NCBI GenBank assembly: GCA_963696325.1
Contig: CAVOJV010000042.1
Coordinates: forward strand, 1 to 64,000
DNA: 64,000 bases
Source of the DNA: CAVOJV01 sp963696325
GTDB taxonomy: Bacteria > Pseudomonadota > Gammaproteobacteria > Competibacterales > Competibacteraceae
Direction of reading: 5' to 3'
The notes below the pieces were generated by a model that saw only the letters and a program-made list of their open reading frames with translations, was not told the DNA's origin and did no database searches. Of this stretch, positions 1 to 8,778 are shown one piece after another (position 1 is the stretch's first letter; each line of letters begins with the position of its first letter). The position numbers and the translations under genes are program-made.

Positions 1-111
1 CGCCTTGCCTGCGGAAATCACGTCGTCGAACGTAGTGCTCCAACCGACCTCAGTTGACTTACGGTGACAAATCGGTTTTCCTGGGAAAACCCACCGCCGA
101 GGAACCTGCCG

Positions 112-596
112 ATGCCACTGTCCAAATACATTGTTCGCCTGCGCGCCGAAGAGCGCGCCCAGCTTGAGGAGTTGATCCGCACCGGACGGCGGTGGATTTC
201 GCCCGGGTGGTGCGGGACCTGCTGGAGGTCCGCTATCCCCATGCCGAGCGGGTGGTCCTGGTGCTGGACAACCTCAACACCCACCAACCTGCTGCGCTGT
301 ATGAAGCGTTTGCGCCGGCCGTGGCCCGGCGCCTGGTCGAGCGGCTGGAGATTCATCACACCCCCACACAGGGCAGTTGGTTGAACAGGGCCGAGATCGA
401 ACTGAGCGTCCTCAGCCGCCAGTGTCTGGACCGGCGGGTTGCTGACGCCGACACCCTGGCACCCGAAGTAGCTGCGTGGGAACAAGCCCGTAACGCGATC
501 GCCCGCCCGGTCGATTGGCGCTTCACCACGCCTGATGCGCGCTTCAAACTCACCCTCCCCCCCTCGCGGCTAAACAATACGTGGATTCGCTGGTAA
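112..596 (+). pseudogene. IS630-family transposase remnant, internally deleted
   Basis: An N-terminal stub starting at the ATG at 112 (MPLSKYIVRLRAEERAQLEE) is joined out of frame, near 189, to the C-terminal catalytic part of an IS630 DDE transposase. The C-terminal part shows the DNLNTH motif, the HHTPTQGSWLNRAE block and the SRQCLDRR helix. The middle of the protein, including the first catalytic Asp, is missing. The intact IS630 copy at 3.0-4.2 kb is a relative: it shares DNLNTH and the WLN-AE block but is clearly not identical. The right end abuts an IS3 fragment at about 563. Confidence 0.8.
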
Positions 597-795
597 CCGA
601 ATCGCGGCCGACTCATCGCGATTTCACGAATGCGCATGCGAAGCCCCGCTTGGTCCTTTGCAGTGCTCCTGCGATACCACCCTGCACGGCTGACCGAGCC
701 CAGCCGACACGCCCTGGCGCAACTGACCTGGAATCGCTCGTGGATCCAGCGAGTGATTTCCTTGCGGCGTGACGGCTTCAGAGCTTTTTTGCAAT
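563..795 (-). pseudogene. IS3-family OrfB transposase, 5' fragment
   Basis: This is the beginning of an IS3-type OrfB, read in a different frame from OrfA as usual for this family. It shows the N-terminal helices and the RPRFGYQRIHVL block that precedes the DDE core. The frame runs into antisense IS630 sequence at about 563, so the integrase core is absent. It lies directly downstream of OrfA and was probably truncated when the IS630 element landed or when the two elements recombined. Confidence 0.7.
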
Positions 796-1044
796 GATTT
801 CCTGCAGGATGCGCTTGTCGAGCGTCAGATCGGCAACCAGGCGCTTGAGCCGCGCATTCTCGGCCTCGAGCTGACGGAGCTTGCGCAGTTCGCTCACCCC
901 CAGGCTCGCGTACCTCTTCTTCCAAACGTAGAAGGTCGCCTCCGAGATACCCAGCCCACGGCAGACGTTCGAAACTGGCGTTCCCGCCTCCGCCTGGCGC
1001 AACACGTACGCGATCTGCTCCTCCGTAAACCTCGACTTCTTCAT
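778..1044 (-). CDS. IS3-family OrfA (helix-turn-helix transposase subunit)
   Basis: An 88-residue protein beginning MKKSRFTEEQIAYVLRQAEA, typical of IS3 OrfA. It has an N-terminal helix-turn-helix (GLGISEATFYVWKKRY), then a leucine-zipper-like stretch (LRQLEAENARLKRLVADLTL) used for multimerisation. OrfA normally regulates transposition and forms OrfAB by frameshifting. The downstream OrfB is truncated, so the element should be inactive. Terminal repeat sequence probably lies near 1085-1120. The reading frame itself is intact. Confidence 0.85.
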   Translation of the reverse strand: MKKSRFTEEQIAYVLRQAEAGTPVSNVCRGLGISEATFYVWKKRYASLGVSELRKLRQLEAENARLKRLVADLTLDKRILQEIIAKKL

Positions 1045-1157
1045 CGCTTCTCCCTACCCCTTTGCGGGGCCCCGGAGGCGACCTTACTCCAGTTTCAAAC
1101 TGCCTAAGTTTCTTGGGGGGGCGTCAGCGGACTAATTGCGTTGCGACGTATGCGTTG

Positions 1158-2808
1158 TCAATGCGACGCGTAACCGCATCCATCGTCCGAAACTGTCGAA
1201 GGCTTCCGAGTGAGCCAATTGCGAACGTCGTCCGGTTTAGTACCTGTAGGCCAAAGGTCAAATCCGTTGCCGCTCGCAATGGGTGGTCCCCATCTTGCCG
1301 TTGCACCATCAAGGAAATCAGGGGGGGAGCCATAGCTCCACACATACTCGTAGCGTGCTGCTGATGCGAGAATCCTCGGGATTGGCCACTGGAAATCCTT
1401 CGGGGGCGAACGCCATACGAGCGGTTGTGTCCCTGGGACAGAGAAAAGATTCGCTACTAGAAATCCATCGGTAAGCGTACGCCAGTGGGCAATATGCTCG
1501 AGGCTCATGGCTTTTTTCACGGTATCTGGCGAGCCGCTGGGGAAGAGAACGGGGAAGATCGATGCCCCTCTTGGCACGACGTCGAGTTGCCTAAGAGCCT
1601 GCGCGGTGCGCGCGTCAAGTTGATGCCAAGCAAGGACGATTGCCACAATGCGTACCGCAGCCAAACTTCCCGCTGCGAAAACGATAATGCGTCGCGTGCG
1701 ATCCTGCACCGTGTTGCCGATTGCTAGAAGTCCGACTAGTAAGATCGCCGGGACATATCGGGCGTCGGCGCCGGAGCTACCAAAAACTTCCTTTGGGGTC
1801 ATGAAGAATGCGATCACCAGCAAAATGCACGCCAGGAGGAGCCCAGGGTCGTAAGTGGTCAATAAATCGCGCCAGTACCGTCGCAAGATAACTGCCGTAA
1901 TGACGACGACGGCCAGAACCAGCAAGGCATCGAGGCCGGTGTCATACGTGCGTATCAGAGTTGCGAGATGCATCGCTTTCTCTCGGAGCGTGCTCCAGAT
2001 TATTTGATCGGCCCCCGGCGGCGATGGTGGCTTATAGAGATGGTGGCTTATAGAGAATGAACAGCGGAAATATCGGGACGAATACGCAAAGACCGCGCGC
2101 AAGGGTGCGAATGTCTCGACCAGAGCCAGCTCGCGCGAGACTTACACCCGTCACAACCAGGCCACCAATCGCCAAGCTGGACAGGTGAGCAAAGAAGGCA
2201 ACCGTGAATGCAACAGTCGCCAGCGCCAATCTTGCCAAGGACGGTTTCGCCATCCACCGCCACCAGAGCGCAAGGGCGACGAATACCAATCCGAGCCCCC
2301 AGCTGTAGTTCAGAAACCCGTAAAGAAGGGTGGAGTTGTAGGCAGCCGTCATTCCCAATATGCCGCGCGCTGAAGGCCGACCGAGTATCGTCCTCGCCAA
2401 GGCGTACCACCCAACTCCAAACACTACTACGGTGGCCGCCAAGACAACGCGAGAGGTCCTTTCCGGCCCCAGCGCCCACATAAGCGGCATGCCTACCGCA
2501 TCGATGGCCATATTGGGGATAGGCTTCGCACACCGCAGAAAAAGCGCCTGCACCTCTGGCTCATCATAGTGCGCCGCAAACCATATCCGCGCGATGTGGT
2601 TGGGCGCGTCGACCAAAGGTGGGTAGTCAATTACAAGCAACGGGAACGCAAGCGCGGCAAGGACCAGCGCGACTAAACCGTACTCCCGAAGATTGTGCAC
2701 TGCGACATTGCTAATGTTGATCATCTGGGAGTTCTTATTGACATCGATCGGAGGATGCTTATCTCTTGAAAGCCCAACAAGTTTGTCATTCCGGGATAGG
2801 AGATCCAA
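1158..2808 (-). pseudogene. Multispanning membrane protein, GT-C glycosyltransferase-like, frameshifted
   Basis: Two adjacent frames (2808 to 2032, and about 2060 to 1158) encode the N- and C-terminal parts of one polytopic membrane protein of roughly 550 residues. Both frames contain the peptide LYKPPS at the break, because a 16-bp tandem duplication (2025-2056) shifts the frame. Removing one copy rejoins them. The first part has about eight hydrophobic segments and an early extracytoplasmic loop with DYPPLVDAPNHIAR, reminiscent of GT-C enzymes. The second part has further helices and a soluble C-terminal tail. The precise family is not recognised. It is flanked by insertion-sequence debris, so it may be an accessory gene. 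Confidence 0.6.
2025..2056. repeat. 16-bp exact tandem duplication that breaks a gene
   Basis: TGGTGGCTTATAGAGA occurs at 2025-2040 and again at 2041-2056. Sixteen bases is not a multiple of three. The difference between the two membrane-protein frames equals this offset, so the duplication by itself explains the frameshift. Confidence 0.95.
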
Positions 2809-2864
2809 CCACCTAGGCTAAGTATTGCCCCCGTCTTAGAGCTCAGTCAAGGTCAGTCGAGGGT

Positions 2865-2989
2865 TATGCCGCGAAGGCGCGGCTGGTGCTAGCGCAACCG
2901 GCGGCGGCCGACAAAACCAATGAGATCACCGCGATCCCGGAGCTGCTAGCGCGGTTGGACCTGCGGGGGGCGGTGGTGTCGATTGAGGC
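2865..2989 (+). pseudogene. ISAs1-family transposase fragment
   Basis: The plus strand encodes YAAKARLVLAQPAAADKTNE followed by ITAIPELLARLDLRGAVVSI. This is the conserved stretch of ISAs1-type DDE transposases just before the catalytic IDA motif. The frame is cut at the left end of the IS630 element. No continuation is found on the right side of that element, so the right half was lost. Confidence 0.7.
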
Positions 2990-4240
2990 TAGTGGGCTGC
3001 CGCAGAAGTTTTGATAGGTACCGATGGATACTTTATGGTGGGATCAGCAGGAGGAATCCCCATGGCCCACAAATATCTGGTTGACCTCACCGAAGAGGAG
3101 CAGGGATACCTGCTCGACGTGATCCACAAAGGCAAAACGGCGGCGCGCCGGGTGGGGCGTGCCCAGGTCTTGCTGCGGGCGGCGGAGGGGGCCGGCGATA
3201 AGGACAGCGCACAAACCCTCCATCGGGGGATTGCAAGCGTGCATCGCATCCGCCAACGGTTGGTCGACGCAGGGCTGACGGCGGCGTTAAGGGAGCGGCC
3301 TCGGTCGGGTTCACCCCCGGTCTTGACCGACAAACAAGCGGCCTTTCTGGTCGCCTTGGCCTGCACGACCCCGCCCGCCGGTCGCCATCGGTGGACCTTG
3401 CCGCTACTGACGGATCGCTTCATCGAACGACGGCAAATCGACACGATTTCCGCCGCTACTGTGCGTCGCGGGCTGAAAAAACCGAGCTCAAACCCTGGCA
3501 ACGGCAAGCGTGGTGTAGTCCCAGTGTCAGTCCCGACTATGTCTGGCCTATGGAAGAGGTGTTGGACCTGTATGCTGAACCCGATGATCCCCGGTATCCT
3601 CACGTGGGTGTTGACGAAAGCCCGGTGCAGTTGACCAGCGAGACCCGCCATCCGCTACCGGTCCGCCCGGGCCAAGTGGCGCGCTATGACTCTGAATACA
3701 AACGCGAAGGCACCGCCAGTTGGTTTCTGTTCGTACCGCCCCTGCGCGGTTGGCGTCACGTCAACGTCACCCAACCGCGGATCAAACGCGACCTCGCCGA
3801 GCCAATGCGGCTGCTGGTGGATGAGTACTTCCCCACGGCGGAACGGATCCGGCTGGTCGTCGATAACCTCAATACCCATACCCCGGCCGCCTTGTACGGC
3901 GTCTGTCCCCCGCACGAAGCCCGCCGGATTACGCGCCAGCTCGAGTTTCACTATACCCCCAAGCAGGGCCGTTGGCTCAATATGGCGGAGTGTGAACTTG
4001 CCGTTCTCGCCGGCCAGTGTTTGGATCGCCGCAGTTCCAACCTTGAGACCGTGCGGGAGGAAATCGCCGCTTGGCAAGGGCCACGCAACCAGCGCCAGAC
4101 CAACATCCACTGGCAGTTCAGTACCGACGTGGCCCGGGTGAAACTCAAGCGCCTCTATCCTCCCGTCGAACCCACCGAAAACCCGCTCGGGCCAGAGAAG
4201 GTCTCTGAACCTATCAAAACTTCTGCGTCAGCCCACTAGC
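2988..4240 (+). mobile_element. IS630-family element with 32-bp terminal inverted repeats
   Basis: Imperfect inverted repeats (one mismatch in 32) lie at 2988-3019 and 4209-4240, with the core GCAGAAGTTTTGATAGGT. Each end abuts CTAG, matching the TA/CTAG target preference of IS630 elements. The flanks do not match each other: left is ISAs1 coding sequence, right is a group II intron 3' end. That suggests a deletion or recombination after insertion. One transposase gene fills the element. Confidence 0.85.
3062..4239 (+). CDS. IS630-family transposase, possible -1 programmed frameshift
   Basis: The start ATG at 3062 has a strong AGGAGG site. The first frame encodes the helix-turn-helix DNA-binding half (MAHKYLVDLTEEEQGYLLDV) up to about 3481. 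The catalytic half continues in the -1 frame with VGVDESPVQL, DNLNTH and the WLNMAECELAVLAGQCLDRR block. The switch point is CTG-AAA-AAA-CCG at 3473-3484. Slipping back one base on the tandem Lys codons joins GLKK to TELKPW, so programmed -1 frameshifting is plausible. A one-base indel in the A6 run (natural or assembly) is the alternative. A truncated relative lies at 112-596. Confidence 0.8.
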
Positions 4241-4292
4241 GCGGACCCGCATGCTAGGTGGTATGGGGAGGGCGGGTTAGACACCCGCCCTT
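4238..4292 (+). other. Group II intron 3'-end fragment (partial domain V, domain VI)
   Basis: Just after the IS630 right end the sequence GCGGACCCGCATGC is followed by a GC-rich hairpin (GGGCGGGT...ACACCCGCCC) and ends TTACCCAAT. The same arrangement is seen in the fuller copies at 4958-5027 and 45657-45730. The 5' side of the domain V stem is cut by the IS end. Confidence 0.4.
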
Positions 4293-4331
4293 ACCCAATT
4301 CGGCGACTCCTGCGCAATGAGGTGCCCGGTC

Positions 4332-4808
4332 TCAACCCTTCTCAATTGCTGTTACCTCCGCTCCGGCAGTCCAGATCCGATAGCGCACTTCGACGCCTTC
4401 GGGTACATAGACCGCGATAGGCGAACGGCTGTTGTAGCGAATGATATACGGATCGCCGCCAAGCGTGATAAACCGGGCCACTTTCGGCGCGTTTGGATCG
4501 ATCGCCATAAGCGTGCCTGCCATCGGCCCAAGCTTGCTGACCTTGTATCGTGTGAATCCCCAACCGTTGATTGTTTCCTCTTCAATCTTGCCGCCGAAGA
4601 AGTATCTATTCTGCTCGTCAACCTGGACCGTCTTGCCGACAATCAGCTCCACCCTGAAAGCAGATTCATCATCCTGCCTCGGGAGCTGTAGGACGTATCG
4701 AACCATTCCATCCTCGGCTGAGGGAAAGGCCTGCATGTTGTCCGCCGCTTGGCCGGGCAGCACTGCAAACAGAAATAACAGGACTGTGGTCACCCGTGCC
4801 TTTATCAT
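4332..4808 (-). CDS. eco: Ecotin-family periplasmic serine protease inhibitor
   Basis: Ecotin inhibits trypsin-fold (S1) proteases from the periplasm as a dimer that clamps two protease molecules. The start at 4808 has a GGAGG site. The first 21 residues form a signal peptide (MIKARVTTVLLFLFAVLPGQA). The mature part carries family blocks: DGMVRYVLQLP, FRVELIVGKTVQVD, GGKIEEETINGWGFTRYKVS, the primary binding loop around GPMAGTLMA, and the C-terminal YNSRSPIAVYVPEGVEVRYR. Both cysteines of the E. coli protein appear to be absent, so the loop-bracing disulfide is missing. The P1 position aligns with Leu rather than Met. Length (about 158 residues) is normal. A group II intron fragment sits immediately upstream. 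Confidence 0.9.
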   Translation of the reverse strand: MIKARVTTVLLFLFAVLPGQAADNMQAFPSAEDGMVRYVLQLPRQDDESAFRVELIVGKTVQVDEQNRYFFGGKIEEETINGWGFTRYKVSKLGPMAGTLMAIDPNAPKVARFITLGGDPYIIRYNSRSPIAVYVPEGVEVRYRIWTAGAEVTAIEKG

Positions 4809-4827
4809 GTGTCCTCCAAAATGCTGA

Positions 4828-4902
4828 ATCGGGATAGGGAGACGCCTCGCGGCACCCCCCTCCCACACCACCGGGCGAATGGGTTACGCACACGGCGGTT
4901 CG
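4828..4902 (-). other. Group II intron 3'-end fragment (domains V-VI)
   Basis: On the minus strand GAACCGCCGTGTGCG, a short loop, then CCCGGTGGTGTGGGAGG form a domain-V-like hairpin. A GC-rich domain VI stem follows, with a TATCCCGAT 3' end at about 4828. Upstream minus-strand sequence (above 4902) could be the last codons of a lost intron-encoded protein. It is inverted relative to the neighbouring copy at 4958-5027. Confidence 0.4.
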
Positions 4903-4957
4903 ATGAATTGCATTCCCACTTCGCTGCCAGACTTGGCCGCCCCAAAACTGCTGAAGT

Positions 4958-5027
4958 AGCGCCCCGTGCGGACCCGCATGCGGGGTGCTGTGAGGGACTG
5001 GGGGTAGCAACCCCCCAGCTACCCGAT
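4958..5027 (+). other. Group II intron 3'-end fragment (domains V-VI)
   Basis: AGCGCCCCGTGCGG starts a 32-nt hairpin that can be drawn as domain V. It has a ten-pair lower helix beginning with the AGC triad, a GCG/CGC upper helix and a two-base AT bulge. The hairpin is base-for-base identical to the one at about 45.7 kb. It is followed by a CTGGGGG...CCCCCCAG stem (domain VI) and an ACCCGAT 3' end. No intron-encoded reverse transcriptase remains here. Confidence 0.45.
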
Positions 5028-5227
5028 TAGTCACCTGGCGGCCCCTTGAGCTCGATGACATTGTCCGCGGCGTCCATAACCGGGTTTTACGTTCCGAATC
5101 CCGACCGCGGCGTAATGCGGAGTTAAGTGAGCGAACCGCATACCCGTAACGCGCGTTCACAGCTTTTTGCCGTTGAGCTACTTAGCATTATATGTAAAGT
5201 CTTGCTTGTTTCCACCCACGTTAACCG

Positions 5228-5460
5228 ATGCGTGCCAGTGACAAAAACCTGACCGTTCTTTCCGAGGCCGAGAGCGTGGCCTTGTATGGCCTGCCGGACT
5301 TCGACGATTTCCAACGCGCCGAGTATTTCGCTCTGACGGATGAGGAGCGTACCCTCACCCAGCGGCGCAACGGCGTTCCCGAAAAAATCCTATGCATGCT
5401 GCAGCTTGGCTATTTCAAAGCCAAGCAAGCCTTTTTCAACGTTTCATTCGCATCGGGGCA
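5228..5460 (+). pseudogene. Tn3-family transposase N-terminal (DUF4158) fragment
   Basis: The frame from 5228 encodes LTVLSEAESVALYGLPDFDD, then YFALTDEERTLTQRRNGVPE and ILCMLQLGYFKAKQAFF. This is the DUF4158 DNA-binding region at the start of Tn3-type TnpA proteins. After about 75 residues the similarity stops and the frame closes at 5578. The rest of a protein of nearly 1000 residues is absent, so this is a dead remnant. Confidence 0.75.
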
Positions 5461-5639
5461 AAAACTTCTTCTGAAAAGCGGTCGTTTGATGGATGACGCG
5501 GGAACTCGCTTATGCGTTGGAAGCCATGCTGCGAATTGCCTTTTCGTGGGTGGCTTAGGCACAAAGCCGCTGGGTTGAGGCCGCTCTGATTTCCATGGCC
5601 TACTTTTTCGGCAAAAATTAACCCGTCGCGGTTTTAGTC

Positions 5640-5881
5640 AAAAATACCCTAAATGAGGCCGTTAGCCACCAACAGCCACATAGCGGCGAAATGCCACAGG
5701 AGGGCGCCGCCACGCCAGCCACCGAGAGTGATCTGCGCCGGGACGGTGAAGGGAAAAAAGGGCGACGGGTTATAAATCGCCAACCGCTCAGAACCATCAC
5801 CAAGATCGCGACCACGTTGGGCCAATGACAGACGCGAACCACCAAGGGGTGAATGACCACCACTTTGCCGGAATCAGACAT
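5640..5881 (-). pseudogene. Cytochrome b561-type membrane subunit, N-terminal fragment
   Basis: The minus strand begins MSDSGKVVVIHPLVVRVCHW, the first helix of di-haem cytochrome b561 / hydrogenase-type cytochrome b subunits, with the haem-ligand histidines of that region. A one-base shift near FITRR/IYNPSPFFPFTV is needed to continue through GGWRGGALLWHFAAMWLLVA. The frame then meets a stop at the boundary with Tn3 debris. Only one to two transmembrane helices remain. It was probably cut by the adjacent transposon. Confidence 0.65.
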
Positions 5882-6254
5882 GGAGTTCCTCGCACGTGCG
5901 CCATCGGATCAAGCTTGCCGCAAGACGTTATCAGTATAGCGACTATCGAAGCGGCCGCGCCTGGGCAGCGCCCCCTCTATGCGCAGTCCGCCGAACTCGG
6001 ACCATTCGCGAAAGACCAGCACGCCAGAACGTCTCGATGTGCCTCGCAGCACCATCCTTGAGTTCAGCGGCACGCGGCGTTTTTCCGAATGTCCGCCGGA
6101 ACGAAAAGCTAGACGGCTGGCCGCCCCTGCCCGCGGAGGGTTGTTCGCGCCGCATAGCCTTTCTTAGCTCGGTGGCACCACGCGATGGGTCGTACTCCAA
6201 TCACCCGTGGCCGATAAACACCAGGGCTGTCACGAAGCAGGCCATCCGGACCGG
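5882..6254. other. Intergenic region without a recognisable gene
   Basis: Short frames occur on both strands here, but none has a convincing start, ribosome site or family signature. It separates the cytochrome b fragment from the hydrolase operon and probably contains only degenerate sequence. Confidence 0.5.
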
Positions 6255-7151
6255 CTACTTGGCGGCCACCTGCTCGTCATGGAAACGGCGGATGTTTCTA
6301 GCGACGTAATCCAGGCAATCCTCCACCGCGAAGTGACCCGAATCGAGCCGATGCATCTCGGCGTTGGGCAAGTCCTCAAGGTACGCCTCGCCACCCTCTC
6401 GGGTGAAGAAGATGTCATCCTGCCCCCAGAAGATAATCGTTTTGGGCTGACGACTACGCAGAAACTCCTGCCACATCGGATAGAGCGTGACGTTGGTGCG
6501 GTAGTCGTAGAAAAACTCCATCTGCACCTTGCGGGCGTTCGGCTTTTCCATGAAACGAAAGTCCATGTTCCAATTATCCGGGCTAATCAGCTCAGCCTTC
6601 TTGTGCCCGTGGAGATAAATGCTCTTGATGGCGTCTAGCTCCAGGAAGGCCGTCAGCGGCTTTTCCGTTTCGGGGGTGCGGTCCTTCCATAGGGCATTGC
6701 GGAAACCGTCCCAGGCCGCGGTGAAACCCACTTCATAGGCGTTGGTGTTCTGGATGATCAACCACTCCAACCAGTCCGGGTTGCGTGCGAGGATGCGGAA
6801 GCCCACCGGGCCACCATAGTCCTGCACGAAGAGACCGAAGCGGGTGAACTCCTTCCGCTTCAGGAAGGCCTCGACCACTTCGGACGTCTTGTCAAAGGTG
6901 TAGGGATACGTTGCCGGATCCGGCATGTCGCTGTTGCCGAAGCCGGGATAGTCCATCGCGATGACATGGAATTGGTCGGCCAGTGCCGGAATGAGGTTGC
7001 GGTATTGGTGCGACGAGGCTGGGAAGCCGTGCAGCAAGACGAGCTTGGGATTGCCAGGCTTGCCGGCTTCGCGGTAGAAGATCTTGAGCCCTTCGGCCTC
7101 AGTGGTTCCCATCCTCACAGTGGTATCGGTGATATCGGGTACGTAGGTCAT
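6255..7151 (-). CDS. Alpha/beta hydrolase, haloalkane dehalogenase/epoxide hydrolase-like
   Basis: A 298-residue cytoplasmic alpha/beta-hydrolase. The oxyanion region is LLHGFPASSHQYRNLIP and the nucleophile elbow is LFVQDYGGPVGF, giving an Asp nucleophile as in haloalkane dehalogenases and epoxide hydrolases rather than Ser. The acid follows FWGQDD and the catalytic His sits in SGHFAVEDC near the C-terminus. The halide-binding Trp expected next to the nucleophile in dehalogenases is Tyr here, so substrate assignment is open. The start at 7151 has a GGGAG site. It lies 36 bp downstream of a MOSC gene on the same strand, and the two are probably cotranscribed. Confidence 0.85.
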   Translation of the reverse strand: MTYVPDITDTTVRMGTTEAEGLKIFYREAGKPGNPKLVLLHGFPASSHQYRNLIPALADQFHVIAMDYPGFGNSDMPDPATYPYTFDKTSEVVEAFLKRKEFTRFGLFVQDYGGPVGFRILARNPDWLEWLIIQNTNAYEVGFTAAWDGFRNALWKDRTPETEKPLTAFLELDAIKSIYLHGHKKAELISPDNWNMDFRFMEKPNARKVQMEFFYDYRTNVTLYPMWQEFLRSRQPKTIIFWGQDDIFFTREGGEAYLEDLPNAEMHRLDSGHFAVEDCLDYVARNIRRFHDEQVAAK

Positions 7152-7187
7152 CTGCTTCTCCCGGGGTTTGCGTCAGGCATGGTTGGG

Positions 7188-7871
7188 TTACTCGGCGAAA
7201 ATCTCGGCCGCGGCGGACTCAGCGCAGGCGCGACCACGCACCAGTTGCACCTCATCACCCACGGTGATTTCGCCGCCTTCAATCACAAAACAGTTGAGCG
7301 CGAGCTTGCCCTCGAAGCGCCGGTAGATGCCGCGAGTGACTTCCTTGTCTTGGACCAGCGTGTCGGGATCGTATGCGGTCATGATGCAGCGCAGGCGCAA
7401 GTCCTGGACCCCGATGAGCACCTTGCCGATGCGCAGGCAGCCGCCCGGCCACTCGCGCTCGGTCAACCCCTTAACACCACCGATCACGAGGTTGGGCCGC
7501 AAGCGGCGAGGGTCGTGACCGAAGGCGGCGATGGCGCCGTCGGTGGCCACCAGCAACGGCAGCACATCGAAGCGCTCGATGCCGTCGTGGCGCACCAGCT
7601 TCGCGCCAGGCCCGCCAAGGTCAACGACCTTGGCGGCGACCTCCGGACTGTTCCACGGCTGGCCATCCACCAGCGGTTCACCCAGGGGCCCCAGCGTACC
7701 CTTATGGCCCAGGAAACGCGGATGGGAGCGTGCGGTGATCACCCGCTCGTGGGCATCCTCGACGTGCACGACGCGGTCACCTTCGATGCCGAGCGGCCCG
7801 ATGCGTACCCGTTCCAGCTTCTCGCCGGCCATGGTTTTGACCGGATATCGCCAGATTTCCGTGACCTTCAT
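7188..7871 (-). CDS. MOSC-domain protein
   Basis: About 227 residues with an N-terminal MOSC beta-barrel (VTEIWRYPVKTMAGEKLERV, GIEGDRVVHV) followed by the MOSC core (PNLVIGG, RIGKVLIGVQDLRLRCIMTA). The conserved Cys of MOSC proteins is in RLRCIM. Such domains bind molybdenum-cofactor sulfur or act as standalone sulfur carriers or N-hydroxylated-base reductase partners. The ATG at 7871 is preferred because GGAGG lies five bases upstream; a GTG at 7877 is in frame. First gene of a two-gene unit with the downstream hydrolase. Confidence 0.85.
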   Translation of the reverse strand: MKVTEIWRYPVKTMAGEKLERVRIGPLGIEGDRVVHVEDAHERVITARSHPRFLGHKGTLGPLGEPLVDGQPWNSPEVAAKVVDLGGPGAKLVRHDGIERFDVLPLLVATDGAIAAFGHDPRRLRPNLVIGGVKGLTEREWPGGCLRIGKVLIGVQDLRLRCIMTAYDPDTLVQDKEVTRGIYRRFEGKLALNCFVIEGGEITVGDEVQLVRGRACAESAAAEIFAE

Positions 7872-8154
7872 TGCCACCTCCGTTACTGATTGACCTTCGA
7901 GCGCTGAAACGTGAGAAGCAGCGTTACCGCACGCTGCGGCACACCCTCAAACGTAAAAAATAGCTTCGTCGCAATGGTACGCGCTGTCTGTACGGTGGCA
8001 CACATAGTCCCTACCCCTTGAACGTGGCAGCGATCATGAAGAGTCTCCGGCCCCGAACGTGTGAAATTTTACTCGAGCGCATTTGACGCAAAATTATCGC
8101 CTCAGCTAACTCGGTCAAAGTGATGGGTGCCGTTGGGGATGATATGCCGGTGGG

Positions 8155-8490
8155 CTAGCGGCTGGCGAGAAGCGCTGACCCGGATCGTGTTAATCTTAGT
8201 GGCTGGGTTATGGTCGAGCAGGCAACACTGTACGGCCTAACGACACAGCCGGCATAGAGCTGTAAGCGACGATTGATAGTGGCCGGCTGGAATCGCTCAA
8301 GCCGTTCCAGATGCCGCCGGTAGTTAATGATGTCGTCGGTGTGGAGGGTCTCAAGGCGGGCTTCGACATCCTTGGTCTGATGGAACCAACGCAGGAACCG
8401 CTCCACATCGTCTTGGTATCCGGCGACTGTGCGCGCGCTCAGATCGGCGTGCTTGAGGTCGGCGATAAAGGTATCGAGCCAGGTGACCAC
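8155..8490 (-). pseudogene. Tyrosine recombinase, N-terminal fragment
   Basis: Residues 1-77 (MVTWLDTFIADLKHADLSAR onward, with DDVERFLRWFHQ and INYRRHLERLERFQPATINR) form the SAM-like core-binding domain of XerC/phage-type integrases. After RRLQ the similarity is lost and the frame ends, so the catalytic R-H-R-Y domain is missing. It sits between the MOSC operon and transposase debris and is presumably a relic of an integrated element. Confidence 0.65.
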
Positions 8491-8778
8491 TTCGGTAGGG
8501 TAGGGTTGGCGAATTTAACCCATAATCAACTCCCCTGTTAGCCCCTCAGTTGCTATGAAAGTACTGGACTTTCATCTATAGGGGTGTCAAGGCCAAGTGA
8601 AATGACTGTTGGGCTTAACCAGCGAAGAGGGCAACTATGGATCGCTTGTATTACCTGACGGACGAGCAATTTGAGCAGAACAACCGGCAGTGCTTTACAA
8701 GGCGGCAACAATTGCAGTGAAGCCCTAAGGGAGCCCATTTACTCTTGCATATGCGCACGGGTGTGGCCTCTATATGAT
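8491..8778. other. Gap with a possible IS5-like remnant
   Basis: Only a short plus-strand stretch at 8637-8680 (MDRLYYLTDEQFEQN) resembles the start of IS5-type transposases. The frame then loses similarity and closes. Nothing else is supportable in this interval. Confidence 0.3.

Noticed and set aside
5943..6200. Minus-strand frame of 85 codons
   Set aside because: Arg-rich, no motif, no ribosome site; treated as non-coding.
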